Shown: in pieces, positions 1-8,973 of the stretch
How the letters are laid out: every line of letters begins with the position of its first letter
Numbering within the stretch: the stretch's first letter is position 1
Assembly: GCA_977017575.1 (NCBI GenBank)
Contig: CDRNVI010000030.1
Coordinates: 1,155,808 to 1,219,807, forward strand
DNA: 64,000 nucleotides
Source: Paramoeba atlantica
Taxonomy: Eukaryota > Discosea
Reading direction: 5' to 3'
The notes under the pieces: model-generated
The model's input: only the letters and a program-made list of their open reading frames with translations
Told to the model about the DNA's origin: nothing
Database searches by the model: none
Translations under genes and position numbers: made by a program

Positions 1-437
1 TTGGTACTCGAAATACTGGTCAAAAATGGCATTTTCCAATGTACAGTCCAATTCCCTCCTTTTTTTCATTCACAATTGCTTTCTAGAATAAATGTTTAGG
101 ATACTTTAGGAGTAAGTACGCCACTTATCCAAAGAAAAAAAAGATTTTGGACCAAAAATGACAGATAACCAAGGGGGGGGTGACAGTATTCATCGAAATC
201 TAACACAATTGCATAATTTTTAACAAGGTAAGTTCTGTGCATGTAAATTTAATTTTTTTTGCGAAACAAATCTATTAGTAAATGATAATGATCCTATGTG
301 TGCATTTGCAGCGCGAATACATTTACAAAAAAAGTTAGAATAGTAATAATGATATTCATTTTAGTATTTGTTTTATAATACTTCTACTTTATCAACTATA
401 TTTAAAAAACATTTTACCTTCGAATGAATCGACACGC
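1..437. other. Gene-free flank
   Basis: AT-rich sequence with no supportable gene. A run of G followed by TGACAGTA near 172-188 resembles the terminal motif seen at several Tc1/mariner-like repeats in this window (for example near 18401 and 56710), so an old element end may lie here. Nothing else is recognisable. Confidence 0.4.
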
Positions 438-941
438 TTACTTTTTCTTCTTTACCAGCGTTTCAATAAATGTCTTGCCCTTCTTACGGAGTCGTGCTGC
501 TTCATATGAAAGAGCTTTGCGTTCAGCGGCTGACAGCTTCTTATACTTGGCAGATACCCTCTTTACCACCGCTCGGAAACAAGCCTTACGATTCTTGTGG
601 TTTCCCTTCTCTGCCTTGTATATCGCCGGCACGGTACGCTTCGAGAACAAGGCATAAGGAACGTAGCGTGCGCTTTTCACTTGTTCTCTGAGCGCTTTCT
701 TCTGTTTCATATTCTGGGCAGCAATCTTACTCAAGGACTGGACTTGAGCCGGAGATAATTTTTTAAAAGCGGCATGTCCTGCGGCGAGACTTCGTTTAGC
801 CTTTTTAACTCGGAAAAACTTTGACATGAATACACGTAGCGCACATGTCGGTCCTGAGTTTCCATCCCACGGCTTCTTGATCACTTTGCGACGAAGCTTT
901 GCGATGTCCTTGGCGAGGTTTGGAAGCACACGAGAAAACAT
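438..941 (-). CDS. Small basic HMG-box-like protein, probably mitochondrial
   Basis: A 167-residue, strongly basic protein if started at the ATG at 941; the frame runs open to an earlier ATG at 1028. I prefer 941 because the N-terminus MFSRVLPNLAKDIAKLRRK is a good amphipathic, arginine-rich mitochondrial presequence and because a pyrimidine-rich leader directly precedes it. Two regions look like HMG-box halves: residues about 35-80 (KKAKRSLAAGHAAFKKLSP) and about 90-160 (VPYALFSKR, then FRAVVKRVSAKYKKLSAAER and KALSYEAARL). The pattern of P-Y-F near the start, a lysine-rich middle and a K-x-LS-x-ER-x-AL-x-E helix is typical of HMG boxes. HMG-box proteins of this size package mitochondrial DNA in many protists. 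Function is inferred from family resemblance only; a ribosomal or other basic protein is the main alternative. It is the last gene in a long minus-strand run. Confidence 0.6.
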   Translation of the reverse strand: MFSRVLPNLAKDIAKLRRKVIKKPWDGNSGPTCALRVFMSKFFRVKKAKRSLAAGHAAFKKLSPAQVQSLSKIAAQNMKQKKALREQVKSARYVPYALFSKRTVPAIYKAEKGNHKNRKACFRAVVKRVSAKYKKLSAAERKALSYEAARLRKKGKTFIETLVKKKK

Positions 942-1076
942 TACAAGTAGAAAGACAGGGAAAAAGAGAGAGCTGCGTTCAACAAAGAAGACTTTGTGTG
1001 ACACAAAATGTACAAGAAAGCCCAGCAAATCAGAAAGAAATTATAGGTGAAAACGGGGAGCTTTGCCCCTAAATGA

Positions 1077-1160
1077 CATTATCACGGACTTCATAAACAC
1101 GCTTGTTACCGGTCCCGGCGTCGTCGCGAGTTGCGACGAAGTGTGAGGGAGAAGTATTCA
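1077..1160 (-). repeat. Conserved element with covarying hairpin, copy A
   Basis: This stretch shares CATTATCAC, then TAAACACGCTTGTTACC, then GTGAGGG-GAAG with 29559-29642. Between the conserved flanks each copy holds a different perfect hairpin: CGTCG/CGACG here (1122-1126 with 1134-1138) and CCGCC/GGCGG in the other. It lies about 140 bases upstream of the HMG-like gene. It may be a promoter-proximal element, a small structured RNA or the end of a transposon. Strand is arbitrary. Confidence 0.5.
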
Positions 1161-2048
1161 CCACGTAGATGACATGTATTGTATAACAAGGTAACCTTCT
1201 TATAAATAAAACTGTTGGAGAAACGATCGAACAATGCAGACGAAGAGGAAAGTCTCTCCCATGATCTGGAATGCTCTGGCGAAGATGAAGAAAGGTCAGT
1301 TGACGAAGAAAGTTCTGAAAGTGATGAAGATAAACGTGATAAACAAATCGATGTACTCTTTACTTCACGCGGGTGTATTTCAACTGGCACGGAGCGACAT
1401 CTCAAATATTTCGTTGCCCAACACGATGACCATTCCATTTATCATTTCAACAATAAAATGTAATAAGCTGTTATCTGCAATGCATGACATGTTATATATC
1501 ATATCATCTTACTTTCTTGCGCAACGTTGATGCATTGAACTTCATCCGTAGATCACGATCCACCAAAATAGGGCGCCTCAATGACCTGCATTCGATTAAC
1601 GTCCCCAACAATAATCTGGCAATCCAATTGTACATAGCTAGACAACGATTCAAATCCGGACAAGGCGTAGTTACTGCAGTAGTGTACACCAGTACTGGTA
1701 GTACAACTACTACAGTACTTTTTTGCCCTTCTTGATAGTTTTCTTCAATGATCGAGGGCAGAACGGTAGTTGGGTAAATTCCGAAATTATGCGTTTCTAA
1801 ACGCAACGTGTTTTTATATGCATCTACATGTATAACTAGTTTACAAATATGCATGGTCTGTACAAATAGTATACATGAGCTGTTGAATGGACTAAAACTA
1901 AAGTGGGTGACGTCGAGAATTGACGCCAATCTGAATGAAACGTATAATGTCACATTTTTCATGTACTCTCTTATTTAATCCGTAATAGAGAAAACACAGA
2001 CAATTCGTTATTTTAAGGGTTAGGGCTGATTCGAATCGTCAGGTATTT
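1161..2048. other. Intergenic region without a supportable gene
   Basis: Short acidic frames around 1215-1463 (plus) and a 152-residue frame at 1504-1962 (minus) are present but show no domain, no paired neighbour gene and AT-driven composition, so I do not call them. The acidic run resembles the low-complexity tails of the Merlin-like remnants at 17.0 and 49.7 kb. Confidence 0.35.
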
Positions 2049-2636
2049 CTATATGAACCGGGATTCACGGGGAGGTCGCTCCTCTCGTGTGTCCTGGCGA
2101 AATCGACGACGCTGCAGCTCATCACTACGGCGCCCGCGGATATCCTCCTCACGACGATCACGGAGGGAATGTGGCACTCGGCGGGACGCGGGGTGGCGAT
2201 AGCTGCGAGTGTACTGAGGGGCGTTTTCGGAAACTCGGGAGCGGGGACGCACCTCCCCGTACCGATGTGTGCGTCGGTGACCATACCCAACGGGGTCTCG
2301 GCGTGAACTCCAGCGGTCCTGATGGAAGGCATTTAGTTGCACCTCACGCTCATGGCTACTGCCCCCACCACGACCAAAGCGGCGTGTGATGGGTGCTCCC
2401 CGACCGCCTCGTTGTGCCGAATGATGACTTTGGTGGTACCCCTCCGGAACGCGATGGTGAACTTCATGGTAGGGTCGAGCGTTGTTGTACGGTAGGGCGC
2501 CGTGCGGACGTGTGCCGTAGGAGCCTTGTCGGGGGTAACGTCGCTGTCCGATCTGACGCCCACGCTGCGGTTTCGAGCGTTGTATCTCCTTCACAAGGTC
2601 GTCCAAGGGTCGGTTGAGATCGACTTCAAGATCCAT
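2049..2636 (-). CDS. RG/RGG-rich RNA-binding protein with UAP56-binding-like N-terminus
   Basis: A 195-residue arginine-rich protein. The first residues read MDLEVDLNRPLDDLVKEI, which fits the short UAP56-binding motif (acidic/hydrophobic, L-D-D-L/I-I/V-K) found at the N-terminus of mRNA export adaptors such as ALY/REF, UIF and CHTOP. The rest is low-complexity and rich in R, G, H, Y and Q, with RGG/RG pairs around residues 75-95 and an RRxRR-type tail, as in disordered RNA-binding regions that are often methylated. No RRM is visible, which argues against ALY itself and for a UIF/CHTOP-like adaptor. The start at 2636 is supported by the motif beginning at residue 1 and by a pyrimidine-rich leader abutting the ATG. 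Role in nuclear mRNA export is an inference from the motif and composition. Confidence 0.6.
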   Translation of the reverse strand: MDLEVDLNRPLDDLVKEIQRSKPQRGRQIGQRRYPRQGSYGTRPHGALPYNNARPYHEVHHRVPEGYHQSHHSAQRGGRGAPITRRFGRGGGSSHEREVQLNAFHQDRWSSRRDPVGYGHRRTHRYGEVRPRSRVSENAPQYTRSYRHPASRRVPHSLRDRREEDIRGRRSDELQRRRFRQDTREERPPRESRFI

Positions 2637-3880
2637 TGAGTTAGAAAAGGAAAGTAAAGTTGGAATGTCGTAGGGGATTGGATGTGTTTGTTTTACGGTT
2701 TTTTATAAGCCTAGTTTCACGGAGCCCAATTTCATATTTGTTGCCGGATGTCAGCGTATTGAATATGAATTTAGCGGGGTTCCAGTTGGAGCTCATTTCT
2801 GTATTAAAGCCCGTCCAATCGCCCACAGCTGTCTTGTAGATTTTCTTGCTTTTTTTTAAATGCCTTGTTGTGCAGATCTCTGTGGATCGTTCTTATTTAA
2901 AATTTAAGATTCATGACACACCTGCTTTCGATACTATACACAAGTGTGTAACCTGTACATATTGCATACATGGAGGTTGAGCTAGTTGCTCTCTGATGAG
3001 CAATGCTTCTGCATTAAATTATAAAAAAAGTAAAAAAATACATTTATAAAATATTTGCGATGATTGTCCACTTAGAAAACAAATGGAAAGAATTCGTATG
3101 CTTGACGTGATATGTGGTGCATTGACACATGCATAGATGAGTGTTCCGGATACAGTACACATGAACAGATACCGTTCCCCCCCTTTAATATGGGCAGGGA
3201 CTATACCGTCCTCTCTTCTCTTATTGACTTCGGTTTTACCTTTGCCACACTATGACTGAAAACGGCGCCACGACGGGGCGCCATCTTTTTTTAGTCAGTT
3301 TCATCACCCTCCCAAAGCCGAAAAACTTTTAATAATATAGGGGGTCACAGTTAGTGATACATACACAGAGACATACTGTGTACATGCAGAGAGACAATCA
3401 CGTGTACAGTAAGTATGAAGCATGTTTCTTATGTTTCTATACGCATGTTGTTGTGTTCTAATATACACGCGTTCTAATGTTTTACACATGTTCTAATGTG
3501 TACGCGTATATTGTGTATTACAGTAAAGTCCTTTGATTTTATTCGAAAGCAAGAAATTCTATTGGTAAAATAAAGTAAACAGAGACGAAATAAAGTAAAC
3601 ATCTCCACGCCTTAGAGCGCTTCCTGGCAAAGGGAGCAAGGTTATGCCACAAAAGGGCTAACGGCGAAAAGTGAACGTACGTATAGAATACCAGAATATT
3701 CATATTTATGGGCTTTATAGAAATTATTAAAAATTATCATATACGGTCGCGGATTATGATAAACAGAAAGGACCGTATTTTTGTGCAAGGAAAACTAAAT
3801 AAAGTAAGCGCATTTTTTGTAAGCAATTTCTTTGTCTGACACAATACAATAGCTAGTATGTGTGAACAATTTTAGAAGGT
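2637..3880. other. Intergenic region with a small hairpin MITE
   Basis: No supportable gene. It contains a MITE-like stretch at about 3168-3352, short direct repeats built on GTTCTAAT near 3455-3500, and two copies of AATAAAGTAAAC near 3568-3600. Confidence 0.4.
3168..3352. mobile_element. Small MITE-like element
   Basis: The left end has a CCCCCCCTTTAATAT tract and the right end, read in reverse, has TGTGACCCCCTATATTATT, so the ends are imperfect inverted repeats. Inside is a GGCGCC...GGCGCC hairpin. The ends resemble the C-run plus TTTAATAT signature seen at 11139 and 56712, suggesting a Tc1/mariner-derived nonautonomous family. Confidence 0.45.
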
Positions 3881-4876
3881 TCACATTGCATAGTCAATTA
3901 AAGCTGGAGACGCCTCCAGGTAGAAAGTCTCGATTTTAGAGCATAAGAGTTCAAGTTGATGTTTGAGTGGCATTTCATTTTGTGGTACAATTTCGCCTAA
4001 CTGTTCATGAGGACCACAGTAGCAAAGTGCAAGGCTAGAAATATTGACTAGCTCAACGCAGAATTGCGTAGTCTTTTCTACAGCTTCGCGCATATCATCT
4101 AAAAGGTTTTGCAATCGTTCGTTTTCTGAATTTTCTGTCGTTTGGTCTGTATCAGTAGGCGCTTCCGTGCGCATTGTAGCTGGTGGAAAATTCTTCATTT
4201 CCTCTTTCAGCGAACGAATAATGTCTTCAACTTTTTTACGCAAAGGAAAACTGGACTTATCAGAAGAGGTAATTCCTTTCGACGCAACACTCGAGTCTCT
4301 GGCCTGCATCGTGCTATTAATTGCCGTTGAGGACATTGGTGCCGCTAAATTGGCTTGTGACGAGTAAGTCCGCAAGGTTGGTGAGCGACAATCCGTTCCT
4401 ACTGTATCGGATTTCGTCGCTTTCTGGATGTCTGACAAGGAGGTTTCTGTGGCTTTAAACTCGCAGCTTTTCGTAGCAGATGGCATGGGCATTTCCGTGT
4501 CTCGTCCCTGTGACACAGTATCCAGCGTGTTCTCCGGAGCTGGTTCAGACAATTCAGATAAAGGATTCACAGACCTCTGCCCGGGCGGCGAAAACGGCCA
4601 AGAAGTTGGCCTCTCTTTCTTTACTTCTGGCAATGCTGTATCTTCCACTGATCCCGACGTGTGGCCTGGCGTGGCCGCAAACAAGTCGGAGGGGTCAAAC
4701 GTATCCGTAACAAGGTCAGCACCCGGGTTCGCAAGATTACTTGAAGATATGATCGGGTTTGTGTTTACTTCACCGTCTTGTGCTGCAGACAAAGAGGTTA
4801 AATCAAGCCCGGCTGCTAGCCAGTCGAATCCCTGAACACTGGATTTCTCTAGGTCAGTGCAAGTTACGGGTTCCAT
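3881..4876 (-). CDS. Hypothetical serine/threonine-rich protein
   Basis: A 331-residue protein I do not recognise. Residues 1-215 are low-complexity, rich in S, T, A, P and acidic residues, and likely disordered. Residues about 215-331 look helical: a basic-amphipathic segment (PLRKKVEDIIRSLKEEMKN), then an acidic coiled-coil-like stretch (ENERLQNLLDDMREAVEKT), then a hydrophobic helix with CVELVNISSLALCYCG and a C-terminal helix ending in YAM. This layout of a disordered N-terminus with short C-terminal helices is common in nuclear adaptor subunits, but no family can be named. A conserved-looking motif TTCGTATTCAAAA lies at 4958-4970, about 85 bases upstream, and recurs upstream of the Nup107 gene. 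Confidence 0.65.
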   Translation of the reverse strand: MEPVTCTDLEKSSVQGFDWLAAGLDLTSLSAAQDGEVNTNPIISSSNLANPGADLVTDTFDPSDLFAATPGHTSGSVEDTALPEVKKERPTSWPFSPPGQRSVNPLSELSEPAPENTLDTVSQGRDTEMPMPSATKSCEFKATETSLSDIQKATKSDTVGTDCRSPTLRTYSSQANLAAPMSSTAINSTMQARDSSVASKGITSSDKSSFPLRKKVEDIIRSLKEEMKNFPPATMRTEAPTDTDQTTENSENERLQNLLDDMREAVEKTTQFCVELVNISSLALCYCGPHEQLGEIVPQNEMPLKHQLELLCSKIETFYLEASPALIDYAM

Positions 4877-4957
4877 TTACAATAGATCGGACTAAGATGT
4901 AGCAAAAGAGATAGTACACCTTGATGTGAAATGCGAATGAAACCATATCATCTTTTT

Positions 4958-4970
4958 TTCGTATTCAAAA
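4958..4970 (-). promoter_or_regulatory. Possible shared upstream motif
   Basis: TTCGTATTCAAA sits 82-94 bases upstream of this gene and again at 14544-14555, about 121-132 bases upstream of the Nup107 gene. Two occurrences at similar places suggest, but do not prove, a promoter or leader element. Confidence 0.25.
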
Positions 4971-5088
4971 GCGTATCGTTGCACTATTTAAGTATCCCAC
5001 ATGTGTTTCCGATACCATCTTGTGGGTCTACCAATACCCATTCAGTAATGTACAAAAAAGAGGGGAAATCCCCCATCTCTCCATTCCC

Positions 5089-5763
5089 CTAAAACTTAAC
5101 GATCGGCCGATAACGATACGGTCGGGACCACGTCCCGGGCACCGCATTCATTAACCGGGTATGCACCATTTGCTCATCCTCTGCGGTGATCTCATCCTCA
5201 TTCCAGTCCCTTGGCCTCTCCTCCGGCGTATGCTCCACCGCGGAATTCGCCTCAATCGCATCCACCACATGGTCCTTTCCGGAATCCGACGTCCCCAGCA
5301 GCCCCGCCTGCTCTAATGTCGCATCCAAATCCAACGCCCTCCCCTCTTTTGCTAGGGTAATGTTATGCAGCTCCGCCCACGGGGCATGGTTGCTCGCGAC
5401 CGTGTAATGCAGCAACTGTCGTACCGTACTCCCCTGGGGGATACGTACCGTCTGGTAATGTAGCCTTTTCTCCCACCGAGAGGCGACCCAGACATTGGAA
5501 CTGAACCGCACATGGAACGTAACCTGTGCGGAGCTCACGGGGTCATCCACGACGGGACGCCAGTAGTGACGCTCCGAATCGGGCAAGATCTCACGTCGAG
5601 GGATTTTACTGTAGTAACACTGGACGGGTCCGGGGGTTGCGGCCTTGATGGGGCCGGGGTAGGTACGGGAGGCCCGGAGACGACGCTCAGCTTCGTACAT
5701 TTGTTGCGCGTAGTAGGGGAGTTGACGCTCGTGGAGGCGGAGCGGGGAGGTGCGGAGGAGCAT
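5089..5763 (-). CDS. Hypothetical protein, probably mitochondrial
   Basis: A 224-residue protein from the ATG at 5763; the frame stays open to 5901 but the extra residues come from a poor region and I choose 5763 because a long pyrimidine-rich leader ends exactly there. The N-terminus MLLRTSPLRLHERQLPYYA is arginine-rich with no acidic residue for the first dozen positions, consistent with mitochondrial import. Residues about 90-160 form a compact mixed strand/helix region (VTFHVRFSSNVWVASRWEK, then QTVRIPQGSTVRQLLHYTV and LHNITLAKEGRALDLDATL), which has the rhythm of a ubiquitin-like beta-grasp fold. The C-terminus is acidic then basic (DWNEDEITAEDEQMVHTRL). I cannot assign a family; a lineage-specific mitoribosomal or RNA-processing protein would fit its neighbours. 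Confidence 0.6.
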   Translation of the reverse strand: MLLRTSPLRLHERQLPYYAQQMYEAERRLRASRTYPGPIKAATPGPVQCYYSKIPRREILPDSERHYWRPVVDDPVSSAQVTFHVRFSSNVWVASRWEKRLHYQTVRIPQGSTVRQLLHYTVASNHAPWAELHNITLAKEGRALDLDATLEQAGLLGTSDSGKDHVVDAIEANSAVEHTPEERPRDWNEDEITAEDEQMVHTRLMNAVPGTWSRPYRYRPIVKF

Positions 5764-5934
5764 GGGGAAGGAAAGGGAAAAAAGGAGGGGGAAGAAATTT
5801 TTGGAGAGTCGGATGGTGTGTCGAAAACAGTAACGGACGAAACATGTAAAACCAGCTCCTGTATGGGTTCTTTTGCAAAGAAATCCATTCTTCTTTTTCA
5901 AGCCAAGGAAACATCCCCCCTTCCCCCCCCTCCC

Positions 5935-6639
5935 TCACCCCCCTCCCTCCCCCTTTCCCCCCCACATCTCCGCCTCCATCATCTTCATCTCCTCCTTTGT
6001 CCTCCCCTCCACCACCTCCTCCACACTCAACCTCCTCCCTCCCCACATCCCCACCGCCGCCTCCCCACCACCCCCCTCCGCCCCCTCACAATAGTTAATC
6101 CCGTACTGCCGAAACGACGGCACCTCCGCGGCCCGTTCCACCGCCCCCCACAGCACCTCCACCAGCCTCCCCCACCCCTCCCCCCCCTCCCCCCCGACCA
6201 CCACCGTCTCGTCCACCAGCACGTCAAACGTGGTGTGCACAACGGCGTACCGCCCGTGGGGCCCCAGGTGATGTTTTCGCGTGTCCCGTAGCCCCGGGGC
6301 GGGCCGGGGGAACAGCTGCAGGGGGCCGTGGCCCTGGGGGGGGCGCATGCCGCGCAGGAGCCCGAGGCGGGTGGCGTGGGGGGGGAGGCGGAGCAGGGCG
6401 GTGAGGGCGCGCTGCAGGGGGAGGCGGCAGGGGAGGAGACGGGAGCGGGGGGTGGCGGAGCCGAGGGTGAGGAGGGGGCGGTGGGAGGGGGTGTGGGGGG
6501 AGAGGAGGAGGGCGGTCCAGGTGGCGGCGCGGGCGGCGGGGTTGGCGTGGGAGGCGAAGCGGGGGGTGGGGGTGCCGGGGGGGACGAGGTCGTCGGGGAC
6601 GTCGTGGTGGTAGGGGGTGAGGAGGGTGGGGTGGAGCAT
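5935..6639 (-). CDS. Hypothetical GC-rich-coded protein
   Basis: A 234-residue frame in a GC-rich island. The first half is rich in P, L, R and H with a cationic leader-like character; the middle (HGRYAVVHTTFDVLVDETVV, about 125-145) and WGRLVEVLWGAVERAAEVPSF (about 155-175) look like ordinary folded protein; the C-terminus is rich in G and E. The coding strand is C-rich for the first half and G-rich for the second, a switch also seen in the mL44 and 10-finger genes. The leader before the ATG is pyrimidine-rich. No family is recognised. Because composition alone can keep frames open in such DNA, reality of the gene is less certain than for its neighbours, although same-strand position and folded-looking middle support it. 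Confidence 0.5.
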   Translation of the reverse strand: MLHPTLLTPYHHDVPDDLVPPGTPTPRFASHANPAARAATWTALLLSPHTPSHRPLLTLGSATPRSRLLPCRLPLQRALTALLRLPPHATRLGLLRGMRPPQGHGPLQLFPRPAPGLRDTRKHHLGPHGRYAVVHTTFDVLVDETVVVGGEGGEGWGRLVEVLWGAVERAAEVPSFRQYGINYCEGAEGGGGEAAVGMWGGRRLSVEEVVEGRTKEEMKMMEAEMWGGKGEGGG

Positions 6640-7146
6640 GGGGGGTGTGCAGATGGGTTGTGGGAGTTTGAGAATGTTTTTTGGTCAAAAAGGTATATTT
6701 TTGTACCAATGTTTTTTTCAATGAAATTTCTCTCCGAGGAGTAGAAAAAAGTTATTAAACTTGCCTAAGCATTTTGTCGTTCCTCATTAATACTGTACAT
6801 AAATATTACAAATGCTTGTATTACGGGATTGCAATCCCCTTTCACTTTTGCAATGCGCAAAAGAGTGTTTAGAAATTCTAGGAAGGAATGTTCATCCCGT
6901 AAGTCAATGGTAGGATTTTACTCACTCAAATAAATTGAGTTTATAGTATTGTATCACTCCCTTAGCAATAGAAGCTCATAGCGAAATAGAATTTTAAGGG
7001 TAATGGTGCTAGAAGGAGCCACTGCTGCGCGCTTCGCGTTGAAAACTACCTCCGCGTTTAACGAAGCGACTAAAAAAGAAAAATTGACAAAAAATCATGA
7101 ATGATATATTTTTTAGGTGAAAACGCCCGATTTTTGGGCCTTTGCC

Positions 7147-8601
7147 AACGTTGTGGATTGTCAATGTCAGTGCAACAATTTGTCATACTTAGTGCAACAA
7201 ATTAATAATAATTGTCATACTCAGCGCAACAAAAGGTTAATTTCTACATAATACACTTCATATACTAATTTCTACATAATTCAGTTCATTCATGCCAAAG
7301 TACAGAAGATTATCTGAAAACAATCGCAAAGATATTCAAACGATGTTTGAAAGTGGCGCCACGAGGAGGGAAATTGCCCGATCGATTGATAAGTCCCCAA
7401 GTACGGTATGTCGTGAGCTGGCACGCAACAGGAAAAGAGGTGGGCAATACCGTTCCAGCCGTGCCCATCGTGTTGCCAAGAGACGACTGGTTAATAAAGG
7501 AACCAGACCACGTCTAATTCGAGCCAGTCTTGAAAAAAGTGTAAAGACCCGTCTCCGAAAGCTTCACAGCCCGGAGCAGGTTGCTAATACACTTGTTGTC
7601 GGCTCACAAGGTTCACCATCCACTTCCACAATCTATCGATTTGTTCGTCGAGACAAAGACAATGGGGGGAAGATTCATAGGTGCCTACGGATCCGCGGAA
7701 GGCGGCCTTATGTTCGACGCATTCATGGTCGAAGTACCATTCCAAACCGGGTTTCTATCGATCATCGTCCCCAAATAGTAAACACACGACGTCGGTATGG
7801 TGATTGGGAGGCCGATTTAATTGAGGGAGCAAAGAAAAGTGGGTATTTCATCCTGACTCTTTGTGAACGAAAGAGTAGGTTTGTTGTCCTTCGTGTATTT
7901 CAATCCAAGCAGTCAAAAGAAGTTGAAACACAGGTGCTGAAAGCCTTAAAGAAATACAAAGTGCATACCATAACGTATGACAATGGAACTGAAAACACCA
8001 AACATGAAGCCATCAACAAGAAGTTAGGATGCAAATCTTACTTTTGTCATCCTTACCATTCATGGGAAAAGGGGGCCGTTGAAAACATGAATGGTCTGGT
8101 CCGTCAGTATCACACCAAGTCAGATACTTTTGAGGAGTTGACACAGCGCGAAGTTAGTAAGACGGCCAACAAACTGAACAAACGGCCACGAAAGTGCTTG
8201 AAATGGTTCTCCCCAAAGAGCTTGGAAGGCCAAATTTTACTATAAAGAGACGGTACTATACATGAAAGCAGTAAGTTGTATAGCCGTAAGTTGTAAAGCA
8301 GTAAAGGTAAAAAGTTTATCTCTTTACTAAAGAAACGCGTTATGTTGCTCCGTCAATATCGATTATCCAGGTACTCCTTTTTTCTTCTCCTTACATAATT
8401 TTTTTTTCTTAATCCATTGTTTCTTTCTTAACATGGCTCATACAATCCCGCGTCCGTTTGTGGTGCTGTCCGACCGAAAAAACAGTGTTGCACTGAGTAT
8501 GCGAAAATCCTGACATCCGGAACACACCCATATTTTTCTCATTTTTGTTGCACTGAGTATGACAAAAAGGTGTTGCACTGAGTATGACAATCCACAACGT
8601 T
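7147..8601 (+). mobile_element. IS30-like DNA transposon, apparently whole
   Basis: The ends are inverted copies of AACGTTGTGGATTGTCA (7147-7163 and 8585-8601). AACGTT is itself palindromic and could be either part of the ends or a 6-bp target duplication. Inside each end are three iterated copies of TGTCATACTCAGTGCAACA (left about 7160, 7181, 7213; right, inverted, 8486, 8546, 8571). One uninterrupted transposase gene lies between. Surrounding DNA is of the repeat type seen elsewhere in the window, so this is an insertion in the genome rather than a stray bacterial contig. Confidence 0.8.
7292..8245 (+). CDS. IS30-family transposase
   Basis: A 317-residue protein, near the usual IS30 length, with no internal stop. 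Residues 1-50 form the family N-terminal helix-turn-helix (IQTMFESGATRREIARSIDK then SPSTVCRELARN). Residues about 165-310 are the DDE nuclease: GDWEADLIEG gives the first aspartate, ITYDNGTENTKH the second, and WEKGAVENMNGLVRQY the glutamate, each in the expected IS30 sequence context. LNKRPRKCLKWFSPKSLE matches the usual C-terminus. It should bind the iterated terminal repeats and cut and join the ends. IS30 elements are known mainly from bacteria; finding an open gene between eukaryotic genes is noteworthy. Start at the first ATG, 20-30 bases after AT-rich repeats of ATTTCTACATAAT. Confidence 0.9.
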   Translation: MPKYRRLSENNRKDIQTMFESGATRREIARSIDKSPSTVCRELARNRKRGGQYRSSRAHRVAKRRLVNKGTRPRLIRASLEKSVKTRLRKLHSPEQVANTLVVGSQGSPSTSTIYRFVRRDKDNGGKIHRCLRIRGRRPYVRRIHGRSTIPNRVSIDHRPQIVNTRRRYGDWEADLIEGAKKSGYFILTLCERKSRFVVLRVFQSKQSKEVETQVLKALKKYKVHTITYDNGTENTKHEAINKKLGCKSYFCHPYHSWEKGAVENMNGLVRQYHTKSDTFEELTQREVSKTANKLNKRPRKCLKWFSPKSLEGQILL

Positions 8602-8973
8602 AACTCAAATTTTGGCCGTATTTGATGCTTTACCAGTAGGGGCAAGAGGCGTCTCAAGAAAAACGTCGTAGAATGGTAGCTGAGGTCGCAAGCTCCCAAA
8701 ATACCGTATTTTAGGGGCTGCAGCTATTGACTTACGGGATGAACACTATTTAAATTTATTCAAATATTACAAAAATCGTTTTCACTCAGTCGGAAGAGTC
8801 GGTACAAAAACATGCCCGTTTCACCTGTTTTTTTTTGTTTTCACATGCTTTTGGAGAAAAGGGGATGGTGGAAAAAAAAGTGGTGGGAGTGTGTAGAAAA
8901 ATAATAATGTTTGGAGAAGTAGAGAGATGTCTGAGCAAACTACATGTTTTTATGTAGAATTTGCCACAGGAAG
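8602..8973. other. Short intergenic stretch
   Basis: It contains the right arm of the outer inverted repeat (8726-8744) and no gene that I can support. Confidence 0.4.

Larger units (their letters stand above)
6890..8744. mobile_element. Possible outer inverted-repeat element hosting the IS30-like insertion
   Basis: GTTCATCCCGTAAGTCAAT at 6890-6908 recurs as its exact reverse complement at 8726-8744, outside both ends of the IS30-like element. This suggests a nonautonomous element of a few hundred bases into which the IS30-like element later inserted. The left part also holds (7027-7077) one arm of a palindromic repeat whose full form is at 42960-43068. No transposase of its own is seen. Confidence 0.4.

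Noticed and set aside
1560-1665. Possible tRNA with a GATTCAAATCC box
   Set aside because: The T-arm-like sequence has no pairing arms or acceptor stem around it.
1504-1962. 152-residue minus-strand frame as a gene
   Set aside because: AT-driven composition, no domain, and no leader or neighbour support.
5512-6744. Several plus-strand frames in the GC-rich island
   Set aside because: Low-complexity P/R/G/V products created by C- and G-rich strands; the minus-strand frames have more ordinary segments.
7147-8601. Bacterial contamination explaining the IS30-like element
   Set aside because: Both flanks carry repeats found elsewhere in this window, including an inverted repeat that brackets the element, so it is inserted in this DNA.
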